64,000 bases of DNA from Nicotiana tabacum (GCF_000715075.1 NC_134082.1:212710948-212774947), one strand, 5' to 3'; shown: positions 35,280 through 47,332, counted from the first letter of the stretch. Notes: a model not told the origin generated them from the sequence alone. Translations and numbers: made by a program.

Positions 35280-35291
35280 TGGTATCAGAGC
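35280..35291 (+). other. Primer-binding site (initiator Met-tRNA)
   Basis: TGGTATCAGAGC, complementary to the 3' end of plant initiator methionine tRNA, lies 4 bp after the 5' LTR; the site where minus-strand DNA synthesis starts in this element class. Confidence 0.9.
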
Positions 35292-35488
35292 CTCGGGTTT
35301 ATGGAGTCCTAAAGGTCTATGAAGCCGTGTTGGTAGAGTTTTGTTTATGGGTATGAAGCGCGTCATACTTATAAACAGGAGGCCACAAGCATTTAAGAAA
35401 AGTCTCATTTTTTCATACTTTAGATCGCGCAATAGAGCCTACCTCTAAAAAATTATCTAATGTATTCGTTTCTCCATAACTCGCAGAA

Positions 35489-36905
35489 ATGGTTCGTACT
35501 CGCAACTCTGACACCGACACTCAGGATGTTGCTCAAGAAACTATTGCTACTATTGTGGCTCAAGGCAGAACTTAGAAAGCTTTACTCAGAAAAGGAAGGG
35601 TAGATCCACAAAAGTGGTCCAAGTACCCCGAGTTGAACATTTAGAAGGGGTGGATAATGATGAGCTAATATCTCGGGATCCAGTGCCGCCCCCAACAACA
35701 GCTCCGGCTCAAACAACTATATCCCCAGAGGTGTGTCAGATGTTTAATGCAGTCAACAGCGTTATGGAGATGTTTAAAGCCTTCATAGCCAACCAGAACG
35801 AGAGAAGAGATGAGATTCCACCTCAATCAAATAGACAGAACAATTTTGAGTCCTTAAGAGTGAATGAATATTTGAAGTTGAATCCTCCAGTGTTCCATAG
35901 TTCTATAGTTGATGAAGATCCAGTTTTATGTCTAGAGGGTGTGAAGAAAGCCCTCCGAGCGATGAAAGCATTTGATGTTGAAGCTGTAGAACTGGTTGCT
36001 TACCAGCTTAGAGATGTGGCTGACGCTTGGTTTGAGATGTGGGAAAAGGAAAGAGATGATGATGATTCGCTTACTTGGGAAGAATTTTAAGAGGCCTTCA
36101 TGGATAACTTTATCCGGAAGAGGATAGGGAAGCTAAGGCTACAAAGTTCAAACAGCTCAAGCAAGGGAATAAAAGTGTTCAAGAGTACTACATGAAATTC
36201 ATAAGGCTAGCTAAGCATGCCCCTCACATGGTTAAGACAGAAAAAGTAAAGATTCGCAGGTTTGTTGGTGGTTTAGCTTACCACATTAAGGATACGACAT
36301 CAGCTGCAGTAGTAGGGATGACAGTCTTCTCCTCTGTTGTGGGATTTGCCAAGCACTTAGAAAAAGACAGACAACAAAGGAGAGAAGAAAAATCAGCAAA
36401 ACAAGAAAGCCCGGACAGCGGGCGAGTTTAATGGTACATCCAGCGGAGGTGGAAGGGATTCCTCTAATAAGGAGTCATTAGCACCAGATCAGTCTAGTCA
36501 TCAGTCAGGTGGTGGGTCTTCCTTCAGACGTACTCAGAGTTATGGAAATCAGTCTCGCTAGAATCAGAATTTTAGGACATCATCCTCACATAGCCAGAGT
36601 CATGCTGAGCAACATTCACACCAACAAGGTCTTTGTGGAACATGTAAGCGACAACATTCAGGTCAATGCCAGCTCGGGTTTCATGGTTGCTATCATTGCG
36701 GAGACATTGGTCATATAAAGGCCAACTGCCCAAAGTTGAGATGTAATTTCAGTGGGTGGTCAACTCGTCCTTTTAGTTCCTCAGCTGCTGCAATTGCACC
36801 ACCTCAGGCTCGTGGTTCTCATGATCAGACCAGACATGTGGAAGGCGGAGGTGCAGATCGAGTTACTCAGGGAGGGGGACAACCCCGTTTGTTTGCTACA
36901 CTTGA
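35489..36905 (+). pseudogene. gag region of the chromovirus (broken)
   Basis: ATG at 35489 opens MVRTRNSDTDTQ but hits TAG at 35573. A shifted frame from 35614 holds the capsid-like part (YLKLNPPVFHSSIVDEDP; VAYQLRDVADAWFEMWEKE) and ends at TAA 36088. Another piece covers 36192-36431. The CCHC nucleic-acid-binding knuckle CYHCGDIGHIKANC is at about 36689-36730. The frame is interrupted at least four times, so no full Gag can be made. Confidence 0.85.
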
Positions 36906-36929
36906 TCGTTAGAGTGCAGAGACATCTGC

Positions 36930-39900
36930 AGAAGTTATTACAGGTATACTTTTGGTCTGCACACATAATGCTTATGCCATAATGGATCCAGGTTCAATGT
37001 TTTCATATGTGACTCCATACTTTGCAATTAACCTCTAACTAGAACCTGAACAACTTAGTGAGTCATTCCTAGTATCTACTCCAGTTGGCGAGTCAGTGAA
37101 AGTTACAAGAGTCTATAGAGGTTGTATAGTTTCAGTCCAAGGTCGCAACACCAAAGCCGATTTCATAGAGTTAGAAATGGTGGATTTCGATGTAATCATG
37201 GGTATGGATTGGTTATCTTCCTGCTATGCCATGTTAGATTGTCATGTCAAGATATTTAGGTTCCAATTTCCAAATGAAGAAGTTTTAGAGTAGAAGGGTA
37301 GTTCAGCATCGCTTGTAGGTAAGTTTATTTCTTACCTTAAGGCATAACGAAAGATCGGTAAGGGGTGTCTCGCCTATTTGGCTCACATCATTAATCCATA
37401 ATCAGAACCACCAGCTCTTCAGTCAGTGCCAGTTGTTAGAGAATTTCCAGAAGTTTTCCCAGATGACCTTCCCGGACTTCCTCCTGAAAGAATCATAGAC
37501 TTTGGCATTGATCTCATGCCAGACACTCAGCCTATATCTATACCTCCTTATAGGATGGCTCCAGCAGAACTTAATGAGTTGAGAGAAGAGTTGAAAGACC
37601 TTCTAGACAAAGGCTTCATTAGGCCGAGTGTTTCACCGTGGGGTGCCCGGTCCTGTTTGTCAAGAAGAAAGATGGGTCTCTCAGAATGTGCATCGACTAT
37701 CGGCAATTGAATAAAGTTACCATTAAGAACAAGTACCCACTGCCAAGAATTGATGATTTATTTGATCAACTTCAGGGTGCAAAGTACTTTTCAAAAATAA
37801 ACTTGAGGTCGGGGTACCATCAGTTGAGAATCAGGGAAGAAGATATATCTAAAACAGCCTTTCGAACTCGCTACGGGCACTACTTCATGAACAGAGTTTT
37901 CAAGTCATTCCTTGATACCTTTATTATCGTTTTTATAGACGATATTTTGGTATACTCTAAGAGCAAGGATAAGCATGCCGAACACCTCAGAATAGCCTTG
38001 CAGACCTTGAAGGAGAATGAGTTTTATACCAAGTTTTCAAAATGTGAGTAATAAAAGTAGACCCTCAGAAGACAGAAGCAGTCAAGAACTGGTCTAGGCC
38101 GACAATGCCATCCGAAATTAGGAGTTTCTTGGGGTTAGCTGGCTACTATAGAAGGTTTGTAGAGGGGTTCTCTTCACTTGCAACTCCATTAACTAAGTTG
38201 ACCCAGAAAGCAGTTAAGTTCCAGTGGTCAGACGCTTGTGAGCAGAGTTTTCAAGAGTTAAAGAAAAGGTTGACCACTGCACCTGTATTAACCTTGCCGA
38301 CAGGTTCGGGTGGGTTCACAGTGTATTGTGATGCCTCCAGAGTTGGTCTCGGTTGTGTTCTTATGCAAAATGGAAAAGTTATTGCTTATGCTTCCAAGCA
38401 GTTAAAGAATCATGAAAAGAACTATCCCACACACGACTTGGAACTTACAGTAGTGGTGTTTGCATTAAAGATATGACGACACTACCTTTATGGAGAGCAT
38501 TCTGAAGTGTTTATAGATCACAAAAGCCTCTAGTACATTTTCAAGCAAAAAGAATTAAATTTAAGACAGAGAAGGTGGCTCGAGCTATTGAAAGATTATG
38601 ACATCAATATCCTTTATCACCCGAGCAAAGCTAATGTGGTAGCAGATGCACTTAGTAGAAAGTCAATGGGTGTCTTGGCCCATCTTGCAGTACAAAGGCG
38701 ATCTTTGGGTCGAGAAATTCAAAAACTAGCAAATGATGGAATTAGATTGGGTGAGACCGAAGAAGGAGGTATAACCGCTTATGCCTTAGCGCAATCCTCC
38801 CTGGTTGGGCATGTTAAGGCTAAGCAAGACGAAGATCCGTACTTAGTGAAGTTAAAAGAAGGAGTCAGAAACAAAGAAATCACTGCTTTCACCCTAGGAA
38901 GTGATGAAGTTTTGAAAGTTGAATAATCGGGTATGTGTGCCTGATGTAGATGGTCTTAGGAAGGCCATAATATATGAAGCTCATAGTTCGAGGTACTCTA
39001 TCCACTCAGGTGCTACCAAAATGTATCTAGATTTGAAAGAGTTGTATTGGTGGAAAGGCATGAAGAAACTAGTAGCAGATCATGTGGCTAAATGTTTGAA
39101 TTGCCAGCAAGTTAAAGCCGAGCATCAGAGGCCTGGTGGCCTAGCTCAAGATATAGAGATGCCATAGTGGAAGTGGGAGATGATTAATATGGATTTCGTA
39201 GTAGGTCTACCTCGCACGTACCATAAGCATGATTCAATTTGGGTTATTGTAGACCAACTAACAAAATTCGCTCATTTCCTACCAGTAAAGACGACAGATT
39301 TCGCCGAGCAGTATGCGCAGTTGTACATCAAAGAAATAGTCTGATTGCATGGTACTCCAATTTCAATCATATCTGATAGAGGCCCTCAGTTCACGACACA
39401 TTTTTGGCAGGCATTTCAGAAAAGATTAGGTACCAAGATCAATTTAAGCACCGCTTTCCATCCACAGACCGATGGCCAGGCAGAAAGGACCATTCATACT
39501 CTCGAAGATATGTTGCGTGTGTGTGTTATAAATTTTGGAGATAATTGGGATGATCACTTGCCACTTATAGAATTTTCTTACAATAACAGCTATCAGTCCA
39601 GCATTGGTATGGCTCCTGATGAAACGTTGTATGGGCGGAGATATAGGTTTCCAGTGGGTTGGTTTGAACCAGCAGAGGTGTCGTTGATTGGTCCAGAGTT
39701 TGTTTGTGAGGCCTTGGAGAAAGTTCAGCTAATTAGAGAAAGACTTAAAGCGGCTTAGAGTCGTCAAAAGTCTTATTCTGACAAGAGGCATCGTGAGTTA
39801 GAGTTCATAGTTGGTGATAAGGTGTTTTTGAAAGTTTCATCAATGAAAGGAGTTATGAGGTTTGGTAAGAAAGGGAAACTTAGCCCTAGATTTATCGGAC

Positions 39901-40241
39901 CTAATGAAATTCTAGAAAAGAAAGGAAACATGGCTTATAAGCTAGCGCTACCCATCGAGTTGTCCTTTGTTCATCTTGTCTTTCATGTGTCTATGCTTAG
40001 AAAGTACATTCATAATGAGTCGCATATAATACCTGCCGATACCATAGAAATTAAAGAAGGCTTGACTTATGAAGAGGTACTTATTGAAACTCTCGATAGG
40101 AAAGTAAGAAAGTTGAGAACAAAAGATTTAGCATCGGTAAAAGTTTTGTGGAGTAATCATGATTCAAAAGAGGCTACGTGGGAGGTCGAGAAAGATATGA
40201 GAAAGAAATATCCATATTTATTTGAGGAAAAAGGTATGTGA
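36930..40241 (+). pseudogene. pol region: protease, RT/RNase H, integrase, chromodomain-like end (broken)
   Basis: Protease motif MDPGS at about 36981 with 'VIMGMDWLS' later; RT from about 37426 with a frameshift near 37640 and the catalytic FIDD at about 37936; RNase H (VYCDAS) at about 38320; integrase zinc-binding part (LNCQQVKAEHQRPGG) at about 39097 and core with 'MDFVVGLP', 'ISDRGPQF' and 'TDGQAERTIHTLEDM' supplying the D, D, E residues; chromodomain-like end at 40080-40230. Two blocks are missing from RT: one of roughly 18 residues just before MNRVF, which normally holds a conserved RT motif, and one after FSKCE. Stops at about 37271, 38476, 39165 and 39756 add to the damage. Confidence 0.88.
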
Positions 40242-40728
40242 ACCTAAGTTTGATTTGACATATATATTTCATTTATTACATACAAGTTAGCAAGTATTTC
40301 TATCCTTCCTAGATTATACTTAGTTATTGTAGTAATTTAGTTTATGCTGTAGTATATTTAATTCATTAAAATAATTTACTTGTGCTAAAGTGGTTGTGCT
40401 TTAGATTCTTGTTAGTTATTGTGGTACCTCCTTTCCGGAGTGTGAGTAATTAATTTATGAGCTGCGTATGGTGCCTATGAATGGCCTGTTATGGTATATT
40501 TGGTTGTTGTTGATGTAGTTGTGGTATTTGTGACAAGGATATTTTTTTGGATAGTCCAATTTACAAGGGAAACTCTGCCGAAATTTTTGAAAATTTAGGG
40601 AGTTAGCCAAAATTTTGAGTCCCTTGGAAGAATGAGTAGTACTAAGAAAACTTAAGAGGTTCAAGGACCTAAGGGATGATTGTTAGCTTAAGAATAAGGT
40701 CCTAGCAACATTCGAGGACGAATGTTTT

Positions 40729-40742
40729 TAAGGAGGAAAGAT
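40729..40742 (+). other. Polypurine tract
   Basis: Purine run AAGGAGGAAAGA directly before the 3' LTR; plus-strand priming site in this element class. Confidence 0.85.
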
Positions 40743-42753
40743 TGTAACACTCCTCAAATCTATAAAAGTTTCAAGACACGCTAAATATAGAATATAATTT
40801 TTATAATCTTAAATTATATAGAACTAAATATATATATAATTGGATATACAATTAGGAAAATATTAATAGTTTTAATATTATTAATTATTTAAAAATAGGA
40901 ATAATTAAATACTAGTTAAGTCAAAACAAAACAAAAAAAAAAGCAAAAGAAAAAAAAAAGCCACGTGAGCCTTAAGCCCATAAAGGGCTCTTGGCAGGTA
41001 AAGGCGTGAGGGCTTCAGCCATAAAAGGTTGTGAAAAGGGGATTAAACAATTTCAAAACAGAACACTTACTAACGTAGAGCAAAAAGGGCGTAAAGCCTT
41101 ATCCGAAACAGAGGCAACCACGAAATTACAAGAAAAGTTCTAGGGTTCTTTACAAATCACTAATTCTTGAACTCAGGTATATAAAATTTCTTATTCTCAA
41201 TTATCCTACAATAGTAATAGGTAAGAATTGAATAGTTAATTCCCTTCTTTCTCTATATCAACAATAAATCCCATGTTTAGGTGTGAAACTTTGAAATTAA
41301 TTAAAATGCACTGGTTGTTGTAGAATCAATTGTTTGACGGGTAAAATTTGTCTGGGGTCTACGTATTGGCTCAAGGAGTATTGAGGTGAGTTGATATAAC
41401 CCTTTACTAAAGTGGTTTAACTCACAAAAGCTCGCATACAAGGTGTTTGATGAATTGCTTAAAAGAGTTTATATTTACTTAATTGGAGTGACTAAGCACC
41501 TATTAACTTAGAATTGTTCTAGCAAAAATTTAGATGATTTATATGATTATGTGCATAAATTTTCAGATTTTTGTGTTATTCTTATATGCTATTTTCGTGT
41601 TGAAAATTTATGAAGGAGCAAGAATCTTTAGAAGTACTTTTACATGTTTATTCCATTCTTATGCCATGTTTTACATTTAAGGATACCAGCATGAGCATGT
41701 ACATGATGTTCTATAAAGAAAAGATTTAGACTTGAAAAGTCACAAGAAGAAGTTTTAGAAAGAAAAGATTTTTGGGAGTATCCTTTATTCTGAGAAGGGG
41801 TCATCGTCCAGGCCGAGGGTCCTGACCAGGGCGTTGACTTCCTGAAACTACTTGTGCCAAAGTAGGGAGCACACGAGCCGAGGGTCTCGTTGCTGAGAAT
41901 TTACTTAGTCATGCTAAGGTATGATACATGAGCACTGAGAACCATGAAGCGAGTGTCACCTCGTGGATTGGGCCTATTCAATCAGGTTGGGATTGAACCC
42001 ATGCCGATCACACGGTGACTGAGACAGAATTAAGTCAGGATAGTTGGAACTCCCAAAGTATAAAGTAAAGTGTTTTTTTATAAGAAAGAAAAAGAAAAGA
42101 ATTTCTTTTAGAATATTCCTAAACTGCTATTATGCAATTATTTTAGAGTTGTTCTTATAAGCTTTATGCCTTATATGCATTTAGAATCTTTGCTCGTAAT
42201 GTATATGTTATTAAAGTTTTGTCCCCTGTCGTTGAGACTCATTGAGTACAATGGATAGTACTGACGTTCTCTTTTGGGAACCTACGTTGGTTTGCGGTAC
42301 AACGTAGGAACCGATTTTGCAGGCGAGCAGGCTATAGTTTAGGACTTCCCTCCCTTCCAGTGCTATTGGTGAGTTCCGCGTTTGTTCGTGGAGTATTCCT
42401 TAGAGTCATCTTTATTTAGTTATTTCTTTGTTTACTTAGAGAACTGGTCAGGAAATCTCATGTCCTGAGCAGTGCGTCAGTTTATCAGTAGAGGCTTCAT
42501 AGACATAGACAGTGGGTTAAGATTCAGATGTTTTCGATAATAACTTAAAGGTATTTTATTAGTTACTACGAATAAAGTTTTGGAGTTGACTTATTTTAGA
42601 TATTTAAATTATTTAAAAGTATTTGGTTACAGTAGTGCCTTGTGGCATATAAAGTTTGAAATTATAATAGATTTGATAAGCGCAGATAGTTCGCTCGGTC
42701 ATGTTTAGTGATTGGGTGTCGGTCTCGGCTTGTTCAGAAAATGGGTCGTGACA
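40743..42753 (+). repeat. 3' LTR of the chromovirus
   Basis: 2,011 bp, TGTAAC...TGACA, about 97% identical to the 5' LTR where compared. Followed by the ATTGT duplication and the rest of the Mutator-like element. Confidence 0.95.
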
Positions 42754-43199
42754 ATTGTTTTTACCCAAGCGGACGGAATGACGTTAAATAAGAGAGGGGT
42801 AATGTTTTACGGGTCGGGTAACGGGTAGGGTTAATGGGTAGGTTGGGCATTAAAATAAAATGATTATGTGTATGTTAATTTCCACATGTCATATTTTGAG
42901 TGGATAACTTATCCACTGTGGCAACCGTTTAAAACAGAGGGGATATCCAGGCCAATAGTATAACAGCAAGGTTGGTGATGGGCCAAACTTTTAACAAAGG
43001 TTATATATAGACCTTATCGTAAAGTATAGGGGAGTATTTGGCCCTTTTCTGATATTTCTTTGATTCTTTGTTCCTTTGAACTTTTTTGTCTTCAGATCTA
43101 GTCTCTTTCTTGTTTGCCTTTACTTTCTATTGACGTGTTGTATTCGGCTCAAATATGAAGTTGAAGATAGCCATAGTTAATAAAGATTGTAACTTGGTG

Positions 43200-43455
43200 T
43201 GTTCCTATCTGCCTAAGCCTTAGCAGGTAGAGTTACTCGGAATTTGTGCTGATGGGAGGTAACTTGTTTCCTTTTCTCGTTGGAATATTTGAGTTGTGCA
43301 CAAGCTAGCCCGGACACCATCATTGTTAAAAATGAACTATAGATTGTAACTAGGTGATTTCTTCTCCTCTGCCCAAACCTTGGTGGGTGGAGTTATGGAA
43401 TAGTCGAGGTGTACTCAAGTTGGCTTGGACAACACTGTCATAAAAAATCAGGCTG
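43200..43455 (+). repeat. Two truncated SINE copies in a row
   Basis: Copy 1 (about 43196-43325) and copy 2 (about 43350-43435) both carry 3' body sequence of the SINE seen at 6066 ('CTAGCCCGGACACCAT' and 'TGGCTTGGACAACACT'); copy 2 starts 'AACTAGGTGATTTCTTC'. Both lack the tRNA-like head. They lie in the SDH2 pseudogene intron right of the MULE. Confidence 0.65.
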
Positions 43456-43468
43456 ACTACTGGTTTTA

Positions 43469-43742
43469 CTCCCTTCGTTTCAATTTGTATGTATTATTTT
43501 TTTAGACTATTACAAAAAGAATATTTCTATATTTAATAAGTTTTTAATTCCAATAATTCCATTTTACACGTAATGACACTCTTATAGGAGAGACATGACA
43601 TGTTTAAGACCAAAAAATTTAAAGAATACTTTTGATATTGTTGTACACACCCTTAGTTCAGATCACAAGATTCGAAAACTTTCTTTACATTCTTATGTTT
43701 CGCGCACAGTTAAACTAAAGACATAAAACAAAATAGAGTGAG
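43469..43742. repeat. Stowaway-like MITE (274 bp)
   Basis: Ends CTCCCTTCGTTTCAATTTGT and ACAAAATAGAGTGAG are inverted, with TA on both sides (43467-43468, 43743-43744), as made by Tc1/mariner-type elements. No coding frame. Confidence 0.75.
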
Positions 43743-44569
43743 TATTTGATTAAGAAAGTCGTGTTCCTTTTATGTATGAGATGAATGAATCTCTTTTGTA
43801 CGAGGCGTATATGGTAAAACACTATGCAACTTTTGGAAGAAGTTTGATAAATCCTATACTGAAGGATCTTATTGTATGGTATAACCATGCAACTTTCATG
43901 TATGTTCAGTCATTGGATCTTATTAGACAATTTTGAAACATATTGATTTTCTAAACTTCTAATACTTTTTTTTTTTTTATTTATAAAGTAATTGATTTCA
44001 TTGCTGGTATCCAGGGGGGATGCAAAGCAAATTAGTTACAAAAGATGTATAGCAAAAAGGATATTGCTAGTTCCATTACAGTTGTTTAGAGTAGTACTAG
44101 GGAGCTAACAAAATTCAAAGAGTATCGGGGGGATCTCATTGGGGATAAATAAACCCAACTATACAGATACATTAGACAACTAGCTTTTAGACTTTGGAAA
44201 GTAGTTGATTCTCCATCATAACATCTTATGTTTTTTTAATTCTATATACTCCAAAAAATAGCAGCAGGTATTATCTTCCAGATTTGTATGTGTATAATAT
44301 TGGCATGAGGTTAGTTTCAATGGAGTAATGTGGTCAGTGAGGATTTAAATGAGTATCTCGACTCTCATATTAGCTAGTAAGGTATTGGATGTCTAAAATG
44401 TTGGTACTTGCCTTGATTCTGTTACTTTCTATAAGAAATTCTACAACATTAACCCCACTGTCATTGGTATGCCATATGCTGCTATTATTATCTTTAATGA
44501 AAAGTGTTTTTTTCTTCCCATACTTGCAATATATTTAACAGATTTTTATGTCTTACTTTTGAAATGTAG

Positions 44570-44741
44570 ATGGATTATGGATAGCCGTGATGAATATACT
44601 CAGGAGCGCCTGGACGCAGTTAATGATGAATTCAAGCTTTATCACTGCCATACTATTCTGAACTGTTCTCGTGCTTATCCAAAGGGATTGAATCCTGGGA
44701 AGCATATTCATAATATCAAGCGTCTGGAGCTTGCATCTTGA
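44570..44741 (+). pseudogene. SDH2: SDH2 pseudogene, 3' exon
   Basis: After acceptor AG (44568-44569) the frame reads [40 protein letters not shown] and ends LELAS-TGA, the C-terminal part of succinate dehydrogenase subunit 2. Phase matches the 5' exon ending at 31909 (codon split 2+1). A conserved Cys of the last iron-sulfur ligand set is Tyr ('SRAYPKG'), so even this part would be defective. The 12.66-kb interval from 31910 to 44569 is the former intron enlarged by the nested transposons. Confidence 0.92.
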
Positions 44742-45275
44742 GCCAGCAGTGATGTTGTTCCAAACTCTTTCGCCAAGATTTGATTTTGAAGGATCAGTAG
44801 GAGGTTGTTTCTCAAAAAATGTATGCACAGATTGTAATTTGCTCTGTGAGATCTTTTTTATGCTTAAAATTTAAGATGAATGGTGCATCTCTCTTAAATT
44901 AATACAGTATCATATTCAAGTACATTGCTCCATAATGCATGAAATATGTGTGTGTGTTTCCTTTTATAAGTTTTGTATAGATATGTCTATGTTCTTTCAA
45001 GGACGGTTGTTTAGGATGTCTATTGGTGCTTCCCTTTGTTTTTCCTTGACGATGTTCAAAGTTAAGATGAGCATTATCTCCTCTGCCGATGTGGTATTAG
45101 GTAGTTGTCATACTTGGATCTGTATGATGTTGATGCGATTCAACTAGTATTGAGGATATTTCTTGTTGTTGTAGCGTTATAGTTGCCGAAGTTGATTAGA
45201 CATTATTCGCTACAATGCCATCATTTATGTGCTCGTAACATGGGATGCAGGAACTGAGAGTGTCTTACAAGTTTC
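44742..45275. other. 3' flank of SDH2 pseudogene
   Basis: No gene seen. It may hold the old SDH2 3' UTR. Confidence 0.4.
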
Positions 45276-45408
45276 TGTTAGCCTAGGGTCTATCGGAAAC
45301 AATCTCTCTGCCCTTCAGGGTAGGGTTAAGGCTGCGTACATCCTACCCTCCCCAGACTCCACTTATGGGATTACATTGGGTTGTGGTTGTTGTTGTTGTT
45401 TGTTTGCA
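45276..45408 (+). repeat. LINE/SINE 3' tail with (TTG)n
   Basis: 'TAGCCTAGGGTCTATCGG', 'GGTTAAGGCTGCGTACATCC', 'CCCCAGACTCCACTTATGGG' and GTTGTTGTTGTTG: the shared 3' tail, 5'-truncated. Confidence 0.8.
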
Positions 45409-45449
45409 CTTTGCAGATGGGAGAAGGAAAGAGATGTAGGGAACTAATA

Positions 45450-45830
45450 GCATGTTTGGCCAAGCTGCAAAAATCAACTTATTTGAGAAGTGTTTTTTTT
45501 TCAAAAGTGCTTTTCTCAAAAATACTTTTGGTGAGAAGCAGTTTGTGTTTGACTAATTAATTTGAAAAGCACTTCTGAGCAGCAATTAGTGTTTGGTCAA
45601 GCTTTAAAAAACTGCTTCTACGTGTATTTTTCTCAAAAGTACTTCTCAAAAAAGTGCTTTTGGAGAGAAACTACTTTTTTCTGCTTTTCTAAAACTGTTT
45701 CTACTTCTCCTCAAAAGCATTTTTTTCCTTCCAGAAGCTTGGCCAAACGCCTCAATTTTTGGCCAAAAGTGCTTTTGGCAAAAAAAAAAACACTTTTGGC
45801 CAAAAATAAGCTTGGCCAATCAGGCTATAA
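45450..45830. repeat. MITE with 'GTTTGGCCAAGCTT' inverted ends
   Basis: Left ATGTTTGGCCAAGCTGC and right AAGCTTGGCCAATCAGG are inverted; the interior has many AAAAGTGCTTTT / TTCTCAAAAGTACTTCTC motifs that pair with each other. A 131-aa open frame through it (45562-45957) is judged non-coding. Confidence 0.75.
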
Positions 45831-46670
45831 CTCTCTTAACCTGCTTATTGGCGGGAAAAGAGACATAGCATTCTATTATGTTACGTTTATTTCTGAAGTC
45901 AAATTGAACAAAATATTTTCCATGGGAAAGTTCTCCCTGGAAAAGGTTTTACCTTAGAGATTTAAAGATTGCAGTAATGTTTAAATTTTGATAGAAGCAA
46001 GTGATATGGAGTAAGAGTTGGGACTATTTGTAATGACTTCCGCCCATAGCTGAGATAAGTCATTTTCCCACCTTCAAAATATTATTTTTTGGACATATTT
46101 TCTATTAATGGAAAACCTGAATTTTAGTAAAGGTAAATATTGATGGAACAACTGGAAATGATTCCATCGTGAAATATTCATTAGTAATAAAGGAATTAAA
46201 TAAAGTAATTAGAGTATCCTCTTTTAGGGAGGTAAACATTAAGTTTAGAATTGTATATTCTTGCTTGTCATTTCACAGAATCACTCCGGATCTGTTGTTC
46301 TATAAGGATTCATGGCAAAATCCTAAGGAACACCAGATTTTTTTTTTCCCAGCATTGTGGCTGAACATTCTAGTGACCGTCAGGATTTTGCACAAATCCT
46401 AACAGTTACCATAACTTGTTGAAATTCTGGCTAGCGCGCTTTAAAATCCGACTTTCGAATTATTTTCCTAAAACATATGTTATAGGGGTCACAAAATCAA
46501 CAATGACACAAATATATCTAATATTTGTCGTTATCTTACAAAAAATTATATTTATAAGGCTCGAACTCGAGATCTCTTGTTAAAAGTACAGAGATTTTAT
46601 TCAGCCTGCTAAAACTCTTGATGGTCCTTATTATTCCTACAACTTTTCAGTGTGGATAGAGTGGTGACGG

Positions 46671-46754
<84 letters not shown>

Positions 46755-47235
46755 TGGAATTCAACACTCATGTGATGTAATATGAAGTTTATGACCTTTT
46801 TATTTCTTCTTTTTTTACTTGACTCACAATTATGACAATTGTCTTCTCATTTATTTTACGTACTACTATACGACTCAAATTTCCAACTTGAGTTGGTGAT
46901 GGAATTAGAGCAATTTAATTTTCTATGCAATAAACTATATAAATTGTTAACATTAAAAAGACACTTGGGTGTGCCGCCAAGTAATTGTCAAATTCTCAAT
47001 TGAACTGCTACCGCACCCATTGTGGTGGCACTTAATGCGTTGGATCTGATAATATATAGTTCCTCATGTGTTAAGTGTGACGATTAGATTATAAATTCGA
47101 TGGAATATTCAAAACTAGTACAAGGTAATTCTTAAATTTGCACAATATTCAGATGACCATTAACGATATAGTTTTTATCTTCACGAGGTTTGCTCAAACT
47201 CCTAAACTAGAATATTAATATAGAGATCCTACTCC
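45831..47235. other. Intergenic with long (AAT)n run
   Basis: No gene seen. Contains the microsatellite at 46672-46752 and a box B-like GGCTCGAACTCGAG near 46559 with no other tRNA or SINE feature. Confidence 0.5.
46672..46752 (+). repeat. (AAT)n microsatellite
   Basis: About 26 perfect AAT/ATA units. Confidence 0.97.
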
Positions 47236-47242
47236 TATATAA
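47236..47242 (+). promoter_or_regulatory. TATA box of the cysteine-rich peptide gene
   Basis: TATATAA 97 bp before the ATG at 47333, which would put the 5' leader at about 65 nt. It is followed by CCCCCACC. The position is plausible for a core promoter. Confidence 0.5.
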
Positions 47243-47332
47243 CCCCCACCTAGCTGTAATGAGAAAAAACCAAGCAAAAACTAATAAGCAGATGCTATGT
47301 TTTGGTGAAACCGTGAAACAAGAAGACAAAGA

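Larger units (their letters stand above)
33230..42753 (+). mobile_element. Ty3/gypsy chromovirus, full length but defective (9.5 kb)
   Basis: Two direct LTRs (2,046 and 2,011 bp) begin TGTAAC and end TGACA, with an identical 5-bp duplication ATTGT (33225-33229 and 42754-42758). It has a primer-binding site for initiator Met-tRNA and a polypurine tract. Internal order gag, protease, reverse transcriptase/RNase H, integrase, chromodomain-like end places it in the chromoviruses, probably Tekay/Del. It carries many stops and deletions and cannot move by itself. It is nested in the Mutator-like element at 31922-43051. Comparing ~275 bp of the two LTRs by eye gave 9 differences (about 3%), so the insertion is fairly young. 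Confidence 0.95.
31922..43051. mobile_element. Mutator-like element (Pack-MULE type) in the SDH2 intron, with GRF gene fragment
   Basis: Long terminal inverted repeats, about 262 bp left (31922-32183) and ~266 bp right (42786-43051), match through phrases such as 'AAGGTCTATATATAACC', 'TAATCATTTTATTTTAA' and 'AAAACATTACCCCTCTCTTA'. The flanks carry an identical 9-bp duplication ATATTTCTT (31913-31921 and 43052-43060). Without the inserted gypsy element (9,524 bp plus 5) it is about 1.6 kb. It has no transposase; its only cargo is the GRF zinc-finger gene fragment. It sits 3 bp inside the SDH2 intron. Long TIRs, 9-bp duplication and gene cargo are the definition of a Pack-MULE. Confidence 0.9.

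Noticed and set aside
35489..40241. Possible endogenous pararetrovirus
   Set aside because: Has LTRs, tRNA-Met primer site, integrase and target duplication; it is a Ty3/gypsy retrotransposon.
45562..45957. 131-aa open frame
   Set aside because: Runs through MITE palindromes (FFSKK-type low-complexity product); not a gene.
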